Shown here one piece after another: positions 21,954-33,281 of a DNA stretch of 64,000 bases. Position 1 is the stretch's first letter. Each line of letters starts with the position of its first letter. Origin of the DNA: Opeltia flavorubescens. Taxonomy: Eukaryota > Ascomycota > Lecanoromycetes > Teloschistales > Teloschistaceae. Both the position numbers and the translations under genes were made by a program. The notes beneath the pieces were generated by a model. It was given only the letters and a program-made list of their open reading frames with translations, was not told the origin of the DNA and searched no databases. The stretch covers positions 558,001 through 622,000 of the forward strand of contig KE546967.1 in assembly GCA_000442125.1 (NCBI GenBank), in the 5' to 3' direction.

Positions 21954-24900
21954 CTAATCTTCTCTCCCTCCCACCATCATCAACAAAAGGCCCATCTCCT
22001 CCACCATCTTTTCTTCAAGCCTATTTACCACTCCGTTTTTCCCATTCCCTGCCGGTTTCATCCTCAACCATCCCTCCTCCCTATCTCCCACAGGCACGAT
22101 CCTTTCCCTGAGAATAGTCCTCCTCTGCAACCAGCTCTCCACATCTTCCCTAATCCTCGCCCTGTCCCACCCCGTCTCCACAACCTCCGCACTCACAACT
22201 CCTGCCGAGGGGCCAGCCTCACGGTATGTATCCAATATCTCCGTGATGACAGCCAGAGTCTGAGCTTCAGATACCATACTCAAAGTGACATACCCCTCCG
22301 TACCATTGACGGCGCTGTAAAACGCGAACCCTGTGCTCGCCCTTGCGATCTGACCCTGAAACTGCTTCAAACAGGTTGCAATCTCCGCAGCCATAGATGC
22401 GCCGATGGCATGGAGAATGTTCAGTAAAAGGGGCAAAATGCCTCGGACCCAGATATTATACATCCTAAAAGGCTGATCAAAGGGTCCCATACCCTTGCTC
22501 GTCCGCAGAAATTTGATGAGATTTGTGTTGGACAGGTGGTTTAGGATCCCTTCCACGGCCAAAGATTCCGCGAGTGCGGGCATGCTGCTCATCTCCAGAA
22601 GAAAATTGACACTCAATTCGCCGTAAATTGGATCGCGATTCGTGGCTAACTGGTCGGACCAGCTGAGAAGGGTGGACGCGTAGCGAGAAGTTTGGGCGTC
22701 TGCGAGGGTGGAAAGGACAGCCGTGGTGTGGCGCTCCAAACCAGGGATCTGGAGGCTGTTGCGAAGGATGGCGGCAAGGAGCGCGAAATCGGAAGGAACA
22801 ACACGATTGGGGCAGTCGTGAAGGAGGGTAGTCATGGAGCGGAAGCCTTGAGCGACAATAACTTTGATAATCTCGAGGACGGTTTTGAGGGTTGCATTAG
22901 CAGCAGAAGGTTTCATGGACGGATCATTGGTTTGTGGTTGGGGACGGTCTTCTGAGCTCGGGAAAGCACGCGAGGAGGTGTGGGCTTGAATGGACAAGCA
23001 AAGAATCTTGAGGAGAGTCCTGCAGTAAGAAGCTCCGTCGCTGTTCAGCACAGTAGCCAAATCCGTACCATGAGCGCGCATCGCATCCCAGGCAGTAAAA
23101 AGTATGCTCTTTACCTCAGGCTGCGAGCTTCGCACCTCTATCAGACATTGAAGAAGAGCAAAGGCCAGGTCTGAGCGGGATTGCGCCAATCTTTCGAAGA
23201 TGATTTGGGGCAGCGTGTTTTTGGCATTGGTCCGTAAGCAGTCCATAGCGACCTCTGCCATTGTCTTCTGGTATCCTGCATCGTCCTTCAACGATTTGCT
23301 CAATTCCACCGCCATGAACTTCCAGCTGTGAAACAAATTTATCTGAGCTTCAACAATAGACAGATTGACATTAGCTCGAGCAAGCTCAGCAGCAAACCCA
23401 CCTCCATCCTTCCCGTTCCAGCTCGAATCAGATTTGAGCATCTCACCAGCGATATCGAGATTGTAGTAAAAGGATTCCCCGAGCACTGAGTGTTGTAAGG
23501 CTGTACGCTTGAAAGCTGCCAGTTTGCAGTTCTCGTACTTAGCCTCAAAGTTTTGTCGTAAATTGCTATGTAGTGAGGCATTGAAGTCGGTAAGAACGAC
23601 AGCAGTCGTCGTGAGATATGTGAGATTTGGTAAAAGATCCTTTGCCCAGGTAGTTTTGCCCATTTGACGTGCATGATGCGTGTACATGGCCAGTATTTGT
23701 GTGGTGTATGAAGCCATCTGAATCTTGTGGTACTCACATCCCACTTCTCTCGATCTGTTATGCGTTGTGTTCGACAGAGTCTCTACCTGCCCAATGTAGT
23801 CCATCAATGCATTTAGAAAATGAGGATGATGATCCACAATAGCCATGATCCAGGGCCAGGAATCTGCAGCGAGTGCCACGAACTCCAGCATCGCCGAAGC
23901 TAGCTGAGGTTGCAATCTTTCGATGTTCGAAAGCCTGTCCAAGGCGATCTTGAACATCGAGTCCGCCTGATGTTGACCGTGGCGCTCGGATTTTTCTCTT
24001 CTTATAACTTTGCGGGGGGCTTCGCCAGTGAGCACATATATCGCCAGCCACTGTTGCCGCTTGCTGACCACATCGGACAGGAGTTTCCAGATTGAAACCG
24101 ATAAAATCCTGGAACGCAGAGGTTCGTCGATGATCGCAAGCACATCCAGGAAGTGATTAGCCCCCTTTTCGTCCATATGGCCCATCAGAGAAGCTGGCTG
24201 GCCTTGGGTAAGGTCAGCATTACCGACCAGTACGCCCAGGAGCTCAGTGACTCCTTGCCGGAAAGTGGGACTGCTGGTGTAGGTACGGGTGAGCAACGAG
24301 ACGGATCGCAACATCTGGTCCTCTAGACAGGATGGCGGATACCCAAGTTTTGTGTTCAGCCCCAGTAGAGTGGAGACAAGCCTCAAAGTGGACACCGTTT
24401 GTTGAGTCCAGTATTTGGCGACTGCAGGCTCGGTGCTGTGCGTCTCCACTGCACCTTGGCCTACGATTCCAATTAAAGTAGCGTCCGAACTCGAGATGGA
24501 AAGGAAAACATCAACGAGATATTCCGCTGCAGGAATCAAAGATGCACTCAGCTTTTGATTCGCATCAGCTTGATCCTCGATCTCAAAGCAACAAGCCAAT
24601 ATACGATGGAAGGTCTTCGACAACCGAGCAGTGACTTCGAACCTGAAGTCATTTTGAACGATGCCCAATGTAGGGATGCTCTGGTAGACTTCGACCATTA
24701 CTCGCTGGAAGCTGAGCAGGACTTTCTTCAAAACTACTTGGGATACACCTGCACCTAGAGACTGCGGTGCCGCAAATCTAGTTACAGATCTAGCTGGTGT
24801 CTTGCGGATAACGGCATGCGTGACTGCATCATCCACGAGGGACTCGAACAGCCGTATACAACCTATCAGGATGTCGGGCTTCCCATTCACTATCTCCGTT

Positions 24901-27698
24901 GACGCCAGAAGGGTGCTGAGCTGACTGTTGCTATCTCTGATACCCAACAGCACGCTCCTGCCCAGGAATGGCCAGACGCGATCTGGCATAACCTGCAAGA
25001 GCACGTGAAGAAACTGGAGACAGCACGCACAAGTACTCAGAGACGTTTCCTCGTTAGTCAAAGACGGGCGGCCGAGCTCCTGCTCAAAGATGTCAAAAAT
25101 GACGGATACGATGTCTTGTCCGTCGTCTAATCCTTCACTAGCGGTATCGAGTATGAGCTGCGTTATTTCTCTTGGTGCTGAAGAGCCTCCAAGCGTCGAC
25201 GTGCCTTTGACCGCTGTGAGCAGGGTGACAGAAAGCAAATCGATGATCTCTGGAACAAGCCCTAGAACTGCCTGAGTATCTTGCGGGGCATTTCCCATGT
25301 CTAGGTCATTCAACGCCGCTGAACGAAGGAGTAAACCTAGGTATGCCAGAGGCGAATACTCATGTGTCCAGAGAACTACCAGTGGCTTTGATTCTGATAA
25401 GACTTTGCCTTCTGCACCGCGAGGTATTCGCCGCAGATTGGTCGTCGGTAGCGTGACGAGATCGGCGGACAACTTCTTACGTTTGGATAATCTTGCTTGT
25501 GAGACTGACTGGTCCTCAACAATCGGTAAATTCGCATTAAGCTGGACGGAGCTCGATTCTTCGTCGTTCTGTATCAATTGGTAGGCGGCGAACGACATAG
25601 GAATGGTGCATGTAAGAGAGTCGGTTTTCATAAGTTGTGGCCATATGGCAGGNATTCCACGTTCTCCTTGGTCTGTGTAGCATATGGCAAGCGCCCGACA
25701 TAGCCTCAGAAAAGGCGGTAGTTCGTATGGGAACCGACAAAGTGCTTCGCGGAAAAGCTTCTCCATGAATACACGATTGTCCAGAAAGATGGCCGCAGGC
25801 TCGGCCTCGCGATATTCCGGTGGCCGTTCAAGCTGTTCCCAGTAGCCCTCTGATCCTGTCAATACAGCTAATGTTGCAATGAGAAGATCGGGTTGATAAT
25901 CGATCAATTCGAGTGAAGCCTTGATGAGGTCCAAGAGGATGTGCCGCATCTTTAAGCCAGACTTGCCCCTATGATCGGAACCGAAAGGCGTACAGAATCT
26001 GGCAGATAATGAAGCAATGACATTGAGTACTCGGCTCCCGTCTACAGCGGCCCTAGCCAAAAACGAGACCGGGTCGCCATCGATGCCGACGAGCAGACTC
26101 TTATCAAGCAAAAGCTCTAGGAAAGTCTGTTGCTGTGGTGTATCGCTGCCTGTTGACGATTGTCGACGAAGTGACAGCGTGTTCCCCCTTAGTGTCTGGT
26201 CTGCGGTCTCATTTTCTGGGGAGTCTGCTGTCTCCATTCTTTCGCCCGCGATTAAAGACTGACGACTTTCTCTATTCTCTTGGGCCCCAATCGCTTGCTC
26301 CCGTAGTGATTGTAGAATGATGCTCCAGGCTAGGGCGGCTGGACTAGCGATTCGCAGAAGCTCAGACGCAGCATTCACCAAGACTTCCGTAACTTCGTTA
26401 CAAGTGTCTGGATTCAGGAGATAGACAGCGCCGCCCGCGGTGTCCTCCACGGAAGTCGTTGTTGCTGAGAGTGACTCAATCATATGCAAAGCAAAAGGGA
26501 CTTTTAGTATTGCAAGAGATACTAAAGACGTAAGCGACTGCAGCTGCCATTCATGGGTATCGTAGAGCTCTCGGAAAGGCTGTTCGTTCTTAGCGGCAAG
26601 CTCAACTGTTCAGGTACCTTACTTACTGGCTCAAATATTTCGAAGAATCCATAATCGCTCATCAACCTGAACCAGGCAAGCACGAAATCAGAGCGGGAGA
26701 GCTGAGTAATAGCGCCGGTGCTGACAAGCATAATCTCCATAACAGCCAGAATTTCCAAGATCTGGCCCTCGCACCAAGCCGCTTGAATGGGTTCCTGCAC
26801 ATCTTGATCACGGAACCAGCCACAGCCATTCTCTATACTTTTTATACTTGTTCGAATGGCGTCGATGCCACAGATGAAGATGTTCTTGCCAAGAAGTTTG
26901 GAGACACCGAGAAGGTCCCATGAGGTCAAAATCTCGTGCCCGACGGTTTCCACCCAATCTGGTACTGAGCTCGAACTCCTTGTAGCTGCAGCGTTGCCAT
27001 CTCCCGTCTCGTAAAGAGCAGTGAAAACCAAATACTTGCAGGTTTCGAGTCTGAACCGAGATTCCGCCAGGTAGATTTCAAGGAGGCGTGCTCGTCTTGC
27101 GTCTACGCTTTGCAATTGATCATTACTTCCAGTACCACCTATGGGAGATTGGGAGGTCAAAGCCGAGTTTGTGGATAGAATAGCAGGGTGAAAGCTGCTT
27201 CGGCCAAAGGAGCGGCTGAGGACAGTCGTGTCGGCTGTCGAAGTCGTTTCTTGCAATTGCGCCGCGGGGCGTGTCTGGCATTCGAGGATGACGATACGAA
27301 GCGCAGTCACTTCGTCGATTCGTGCTTCAGCGCTAAGCCAGAGACTATCCTCCTGGATCTGTTTGATGTCATGCCGGCCTTGGGCTGAAGGAACGACATT
27401 GATAGCGGAAGTTTTTGTTTCGAAAGTTGATCTTGTTTGCGCGGTGGGAGGAGGGTAGGGGGAAAAGGAGTGCTTTAGGAACTCAAGGGTTTGCGAATCC
27501 GTGAGATGTCTCTCAAGCGATTCGCAAGTGGAGGTATGCTCAAGCTGCTGAAGGCCAATGTAGGTCGTTTTCCATGATCTAGACAAGCGGTTAGCATGGA
27601 GTATAGAATTTCTGGCGAGGAACACACAATATCTGGTGGCGACCATCAAGGCACTTGTCCAAGGGGGGGAAGTAAGTGGACTCCCGTACGGGTGCCAT
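21954..27698 (-). CDS. nup188: Nucleoporin Nup188
   Basis: Large alpha-solenoid scaffold nucleoporin of the inner ring of the nuclear pore. Three exons, 27698-27628, 27578-26627 and 26579-21954, give about 1882 residues, close to the family's usual ~1800-1900. The N-terminus reads MAPVRESTYFPPLDKCLDGR, and splicing gives HQILSWKTTYIGLQQLE. Later come TRSTFETKTSAINVVPSAQG, SLWLSAEARIDEVTALRIVI and LECQTRPAAQL, which match Chaetomium Nup188 as I recall it. Intron 1 (49 nt) has a GCTAAC branch and CTTGTCTAG acceptor. Intron 2 (47 nt, GTAAGT..GAACAG) joins FEIFEP to PFRELYDTHEWQLQ. The remaining exon is a single 4.6-kb open frame, mostly helical and hydrophobic, as a solenoid should be. One ambiguous base (N) at 25653 leaves a single residue undefined. 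Confidence 0.93.
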
Positions 27699-27982
27699 CA
27701 AGGCATCCCAGTACCAGAATAAAGATATTCCAGCACTCGCTCCGATGGCGATAGGGCGACGCGGTGGTTAGCGCCACAAGCACTAGTCTCACTCTGTGGC
27801 GTCGGCTGCTCTTTCCACGAATATGGAATTTAACTTTTGTCAAATGAATCCCTTTAATCGAATTCGATGGTGCAGCAGAGTGGATCTTTGTGTGTGGTGT
27901 TCCAAAGCTGTTGCTGGATGAGAAGATAACGTCCATTTTTTGATGAATAGGTGCTGCAAATTTCTAATTGCTATCGTGTGAA
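27699..27982. promoter_or_regulatory. Shared divergent promoter, nup188 / trpC
   Basis: 284 bp between two start codons on opposite strands. I looked for a TGACTCA-type cross-pathway-control (Gcn4/CpcA) site, which trpC genes often have, and did not see a perfect copy. Confidence 0.5.
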
Positions 27983-30385
27983 ATGACAATGGCAGGTCCT
28001 CGACTTATTGACCATTCCCCTAATAATCCTGAGCCGAGCGCTCAATTACCCAATGCATCAAATTTGATCTTGATCGATAACTATGACTCCTTCACGTGGA
28101 ATGTCTATCAGTATCTGGTACTCGAAGGAGCCAAAGTCACAGTCTATAGAAACGACGAAATCACCCTCGAGGAATTAATCGACATTAAGCCGTCACAGCT
28201 TGTGTTCAGTCCGGGTCCGGGTCATCCTGATAGTGATGCAGGTATCAGTTGCGAAGTCATCCGTCACTTTGCAGGCAAAATTCCAATCTTTGGCGTTTGC
28301 ATGGGAGAGTAAGTGCGTAGCTCATATGAGGTTACTTATAGTAATCCCTACGCTAGGCAGTGTATATTTTCTGTTTTCGGCGGCAAGGTTGAAGTTACGG
28401 GCGAAATCCTGCATGGCAAGACTTCTCCGCTTCGTCATGATTCAAAGGGCATATATGAAGGTCTTCCACAAGACATTCCAGTTACGCGCTATCATTCCCT
28501 GGCTGGAACCCACCTGAGTCTCCCCGACTCCCTAGAAGTCACGTCATGGATTGCACCTGGCCCTGATGGCGACAAGGGTATTATCATGGGGGTGAGACAC
28601 AAGGAGTACGTCATTGAAGGCGTACAGTTTCATCCTGAAAGTATCCTCACTCAAGAGGGGAGGCATATTCTTAGGAACTTCCTTGGCATGGAAGGTGGGA
28701 CTTGGGATGAAAATATGTCGCGCCTCAAATCATCTAAGGGGGCTATTGTCGTAAACGGCGTTCACACAGAAAAAAACGAACGGGCTACAAGCAACGGCCA
28801 CAATCATCCAAGCCCTACTCACTCGAAAAAGTCCATCTTGGAGACCATTTTTGAGCATCGTAAGCGCAGCGTTGAGGCGCAAAAGCTAATACCATCACAA
28901 AGACCGAATGACTTACAAGCAGCATTTGAGCTTGGCATTTCGCCTCCCCAAATATCTTTCTTGGACAGACTAAGACAATCCCCTTACGACCTTTCCTTAA
29001 TGGCAGAGATCAAACGGGCATCGCCTTCCAAGGGAGTGATCTCTTTAGATACCTGCGCTCCACAACAAGCACGGGAATATGCTCTCGCTGGAGCAAGCGT
29101 AATAAGTGTTCTGACCGAGCCAGAATGGTTCAAGGGAGGTATCGACGATTTGCGAGCTGTACGCTTGAGCCTTGAAGGAATGCCACATCGCCCAGCTGTG
29201 CTACGAAAAGAGTTCATTTTTGAAGAATACCAAATCCTCGAAGCTCGTCTAGCAGGAGCCGATACCATACTTCTGATTGTCAAAATGCTTGATGAAAATA
29301 CATTACGGAGGCTGTACCAATATTCCTTGAGTTTGGGAATGGAGCCGCTAGTTGAAGTCAACACTGTGGATGAGATGGATGTTGCAAACCACCTTGGAGC
29401 CAAAGTTATAGGCGTCAACAACCGGAATCTCACAAGCTTTGAAGTGGATCTAGACACAACAAGTCGCTTGATGCACAAGGTTCCCAAGGGAAATATTGTC
29501 TGTGCACTTAGCGGTATCTCTGGTCCCAATGATGTTACGGCCTACAAGAACAATGGAGTTGGAGCTGTTCTTGTTGGTGAAGCTCTGATGCGTGCAGCCG
29601 ACACTGGCGCTTTTGTCCGAAGCTTGCTAGGAGGTTCTCTGAGTAACAAGGTTCCCGAAGCCCAAGCCGACTTGATGGTGAAGATCTGCGGCACGCGATC
29701 TCCCGAAGCAGCGAAAGTCGCCATTGAAGCTGGAGCTGACTTGATCGGTATCATTTTGGTTGAAGGCCGCAGTCGGTGCGTCTCAAGAGATACTGCGCTC
29801 GCCATATCCCAAATCTGTAAGACAACCCGTAAGCCTCACAAACCAAAGGCTGCAAGCAAACGTAGCACAAGTATGACTGCGTTGGAATACTTTGAGCATA
29901 CTTCGGACAACCTGCGCCAACACGAGCAAGCATTGTTAGTAGGCGTGTTCCAGAATCAGCCTCTCGATCACATCCTCGAGCAACAGAGAGTACTTGGACT
30001 AGATATTGTTCAGCTGCACGGTGCAGAGCCGGTTGAATGGGGCCGCCTGATACCAGTGCCAGTCATTCGTCGCTTTGGTTTCCGGGAACCTGGGATCGGT
30101 CAAAGAGGCTTTCACTCTCTCCCGTTACTGGACTCTGCTATAGGGGGCACAGGAAAGACTCTTGATATTTCCAGCGTCCAAGAGACACTCAAAGCTGATG
30201 AAGGACTACGCGTTGTGCTTGCTGGAGGCTTGACAACCGGAAACATTGAGGACATATTGGATCAATTAAAGGATTACCGTCACAAGATAGCTGTCGTTGA
30301 TGTGAGTAGCGGTGTCGAAGAGGACGGCAAGCAAAGTCTAGAGAAGATTCGAACCTTCGTCACCGCCGCCAAAAGCTTCAATTGA
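27983..30385 (+). CDS. trpC: Trifunctional tryptophan biosynthesis protein (GATase-IGPS-PRAI)
   Basis: Fusion of three activities of tryptophan synthesis: the glutamine amidotransferase subunit of anthranilate synthase, indole-3-glycerol-phosphate synthase and phosphoribosylanthranilate isomerase. Exons 27983-28308 and 28357-30385 give 784 residues; the 48-nt intron (GTAAGT..GCTAG) splits a Glu codon. GATase: [30 protein letters not shown], catalytic Cys106 in FGVCMGE just before the intron, and the His/Glu pair in [13 protein letters not shown] starts near residue 270: [50 protein letters not shown] starts near residue 560: [40 protein letters not shown] and VDVSSGVE. All key residues I can recognise are present, so the enzyme looks intact. 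The symbol follows Aspergillus usage. Confidence 0.97.
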
Positions 30386-30673
30386 ATGTTGACCTTAACT
30401 TCACAAGTCCTGATATATTTCTTGTTCATGATTCGTTTGATTTGCTCAATTTCATCTCACAGAAAGTATTACAACGCGTCAAGTCATCTACAACGTTAGC
30501 TTACTCACCTATAGATGGAACGACAGCACAGCGGATAGGATCCTATTCTTCCAAGGTCCCTTAGCTTCATCAATCTTCCTATTTCAAATTTGTACCATTT
30601 CTACGTCTGATTAAGAATCGTTACATCGACCTCTTCCTTACTGCCGTCACCAACCTTCATCAAGTCATCTACA

Positions 30674-31770
30674 ATGGTCAAATATCCGCTTCTGGGTCTC
30701 ATTATTGCCGCCACCGGCGATTTCGGTCCCCGGCGTGGCCACGAAACGCTCAAGCGATGGATTGAGAAAAACGGTGGGCAATGGGCTACGAAAATCTGTC
30801 CAGAAGTTACCCATCTCATCTGCACGAAGGAGGACTACCGTAGCAAGGCTCCTATGGGTAGCAGGAAGCCATCAACTTCTGATCGGCATCATTGAACTGA
30901 TCTTATCTAGTCAAGCAAGCACTTAAACTTCGGCTCTTCACAATTGTCACATATGACTGGCTTGAAGGTTGGTCTAACACTCCTTTTCTTCCTACGAGAA
31001 ATCAGGTCTGACGTTCTATATCAAGACAGTCTCATGAAAGGATACCGTCTAGCGCCAAGGGGTGACTATCTTGTAGCACGTGCTATCAAGGATGCCAAGA
31101 AGGCCAAGCAGGTGAAAAAGCAAACCAAAAAGGCGAGGATTCAGAAAGGAGGTCTGCGAGTCCTTCATACCAAGGGTTCTTCAGCAGTCACTAATGAACA
31201 TAGTCGATGATTTCAAGAAAGAATGCCAGGATATTCAAAATCATCTCTTTAGTGGTAGGATATCTCTGCTTCTTATGCCGCTTTTTGAAGAATCTAACGG
31301 ATTGCCCTTTGCGTGTCAGATCGCTACCAGGTCTACCGCGACTCTACTCGCTTCGCCTACGACATCATTCTCGTTCGCGTCAACCTTCTCCAGAACAAGT
31401 CGGAGCGCTATGTTCTCAGGGTGAGTCTCCCTCCCCGTACACCTCCTGTTTGCCGTTCATCTTCTAATCTCCTCAGCTATGTACCACTCACGACGTACCC
31501 AAATACTACGCAGCCCTCCTCACCTACCATACCCGTGACTCTCCCGCCCAGAAATCGATCCTTGCACCGAAGGGAAGCGATTGGTCGACCGCCTTCGGCG
31601 CTTTCAAAAACGCATTCAAGGCCAAGACTAAGACCGAATGGGATGAGAGGTTCAAGCCGAGACAGTTGGATGAGGAGGCATTTGTGTACTCGCCGCCAAA
31701 GGATGGGGAGCCGAAGGGGGAAATGCCAAAGGATTTCGAAATCAAGTTGGGTGAGGGGACAGTGCTGTGA
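30674..31770 (+). CDS. BRCT-domain protein with degenerate WGR-like domain
   Basis: Six exons are inferred: 30674-30857, 30911-30967, 31026-31151, 31204-31254, 31320-31420 and 31477-31770. Phases agree throughout and give 270 residues. Residues ~1-100 form a BRCT domain: LLGLIIAATGDFGPRRGHET, KRWIEKNGGQWATKICPEVT, HLICTKEDY, then FTIVTYDWLEDSLMKGYRL after splicing. A Lys-rich linker follows (AKKAKQVKKQTKKARIQKG). Then comes a WGR-like domain: DRYQVYRDSTRFAYDIILVR, NKSERYVLRL, and WSTAFGAFKNAFKAKTKTEW. Fungal PARPs carry BRCT plus WGR before the catalytic part. Here the protein stops after the WGR-like domain (KLGEGTVL), and the Trp-Gly-Arg motif itself is missing. It is probably nuclear and linked to DNA damage or chromatin, but that is inference from domains. 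Confidence 0.82.
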
Positions 31771-31920
31771 TGCTATACCTACATTTACCATGGGTTTCAA
31801 ACGAAGCTTTCGTGACCGTGGATTACGAGCAGTGTTTCCAGGAGGGTGGGGAGGGAAGGGAAGTCGATACTACGATATCTTAGAATCAGGAACTCACTTG
31901 GCATGTCTTATGGATAGAAT
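31771..31920. other. 3' flank of BRCT/WGR-like gene
   Basis: Short spacer between the stop of the BRCT/WGR-like gene and the tentative minus-strand small gene. Nothing else seen. Confidence 0.4.
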
Positions 31921-32332
31921 TTAGCTGCAACATCTACTAGAAATCAGTATCTTATATGAACAGAGGCATGATTGGTCGACCTTCACATCCACGAGTATTT
32001 TCTCCTTGTCCTCACGCTCATGGTTCAGAATGAAAACCACGTCTTGCTCGCATTCAACTTTCACATCCTTCGACGCTCGAGTGATTACGCGCACTGACTC
32101 TGTATTCAGCATCGCAGCTGCCTTCACGAGCCGCTGTAATCAGGCGTGGTGCGTAGGTTTTGTTGTTACTGTCTACGCTCGAAAAGAATGATTTTCCTGA
32201 ATAATTAATAGAAAAAATAATTATCTCCTCCTTCATTCCACCATCATCCCTTTCATTTTCCCCAGGAGATTCCGAAGCCCTCGCCGTCATCCATGTCTCT
32301 CCGCCTCTTTGCGAGACCCTAACGGTTTGCAT
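31921..32332 (-). CDS. Tentative small protein gene (122 aa)
   Basis: Weakly supported. Exon 1 (32332-32177) begins MQTVRVSQRGGETWMTARAS. A 43-nt intron (GTAGAC..GATTACAG) leads to exon 2 (32133-31921). Its product is charged and helix/strand-like: RLVKAAAMLNTESVRVITRA, KDVKVECEQDVVFILNHERE, KILVDVKVD. Phases match and the total is 369 nt. The second exon is more convincing than the first, whose end (KEEIIIFSINYSGK) is AT-rich. No family is recognised. Confidence 0.35.
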
Positions 32333-33281
32333 TTGTTAAAGATAGAGCCAGAGGTATGTAGAAAAAGTGTGAAACGATGGACTAAAAACATGCGTCATTC
32401 AGGGAGGGTGTGAAGATGAAAAGATAAAACTTGTTGAGTGTCCGGCACACATCTACGAAATAACGGGGAAAGAATAGAAGGTTAGGCGGTAAGAGATCGT
32501 TACTTTTGAGGTGTCCGGGGGGTTCTCCGAAGATGACTAGAATTATTTCTTCAAATCACTCTCACACCTCTATTGCAAGCAGTGCACATCTCATTTCGCT
32601 GTTGGAAGCCTCTGATTCGTTTCCTAACCGTGTGATGGACACTATCATCCTTCACACAGTAGACTAACTACCTACAACTGCCCTTCCAAGGGCTGGAAAG
32701 AGAGGCAAATATGCTACCGAGGATATCTCAATGGCTTTGCCTTCCGCAGCAAGACCGCGCTGGCGCTCTGCGTACTACATTTGTTTTTTAGGTACATCGG
32801 AAAGGCGGAGAGAAATGAAAAAGACAGGAATATTCATGAAAAAGTTAATATGTATAATCGCTCCCGGCAGACAAGAATGTATCCTCAGCAGAAGCGAAAA
32901 ATCAATTTTCAAAGTCGATCTTAGCGACAGTATGTTCCGTTCAGAACAGGGCAAAGGCCGACCCATGCGGCTGCCAGAAGGCCAAAATATTTTTCATGCC
33001 CGCGGAATGTGCTAGCAGACAGTACGATTATTCTGTATTGTAGATAATAAAAAACGAAGGTAACCTCCAGGGCGAACAATCCGTAATATTGCATCGAATT
33101 GGACAGATATGGTATTGACACCGCAAAGAATGCCTCTCCAGTCTATGCCGTAGAATTGGTCGTAATAAAATAATGGGTATAATTCGGCATGCTGACTCAT
33201 TGTGCCACCGAGAAAACCGAGTGGAACCCCACAAACACCTAAAACAAGATGCAAAGTTGAAAAAATGGTGCCTTGGAAGAC
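32333..33281. other. Spacer downstream of phospholipase C gene
   Basis: About 950 bp without a supported gene. Part of it (33197-33281) may be extra C-terminal coding and an intron of the phospholipase C gene. A minus-strand frame at 33012-33254 has no support beyond being open. Confidence 0.4.

Noticed and set aside
33012-33254. Minus-strand frame just after phospholipase C
   Set aside because: Not in phase with a plausible splice from the phospholipase gene and not similar to any family I know.
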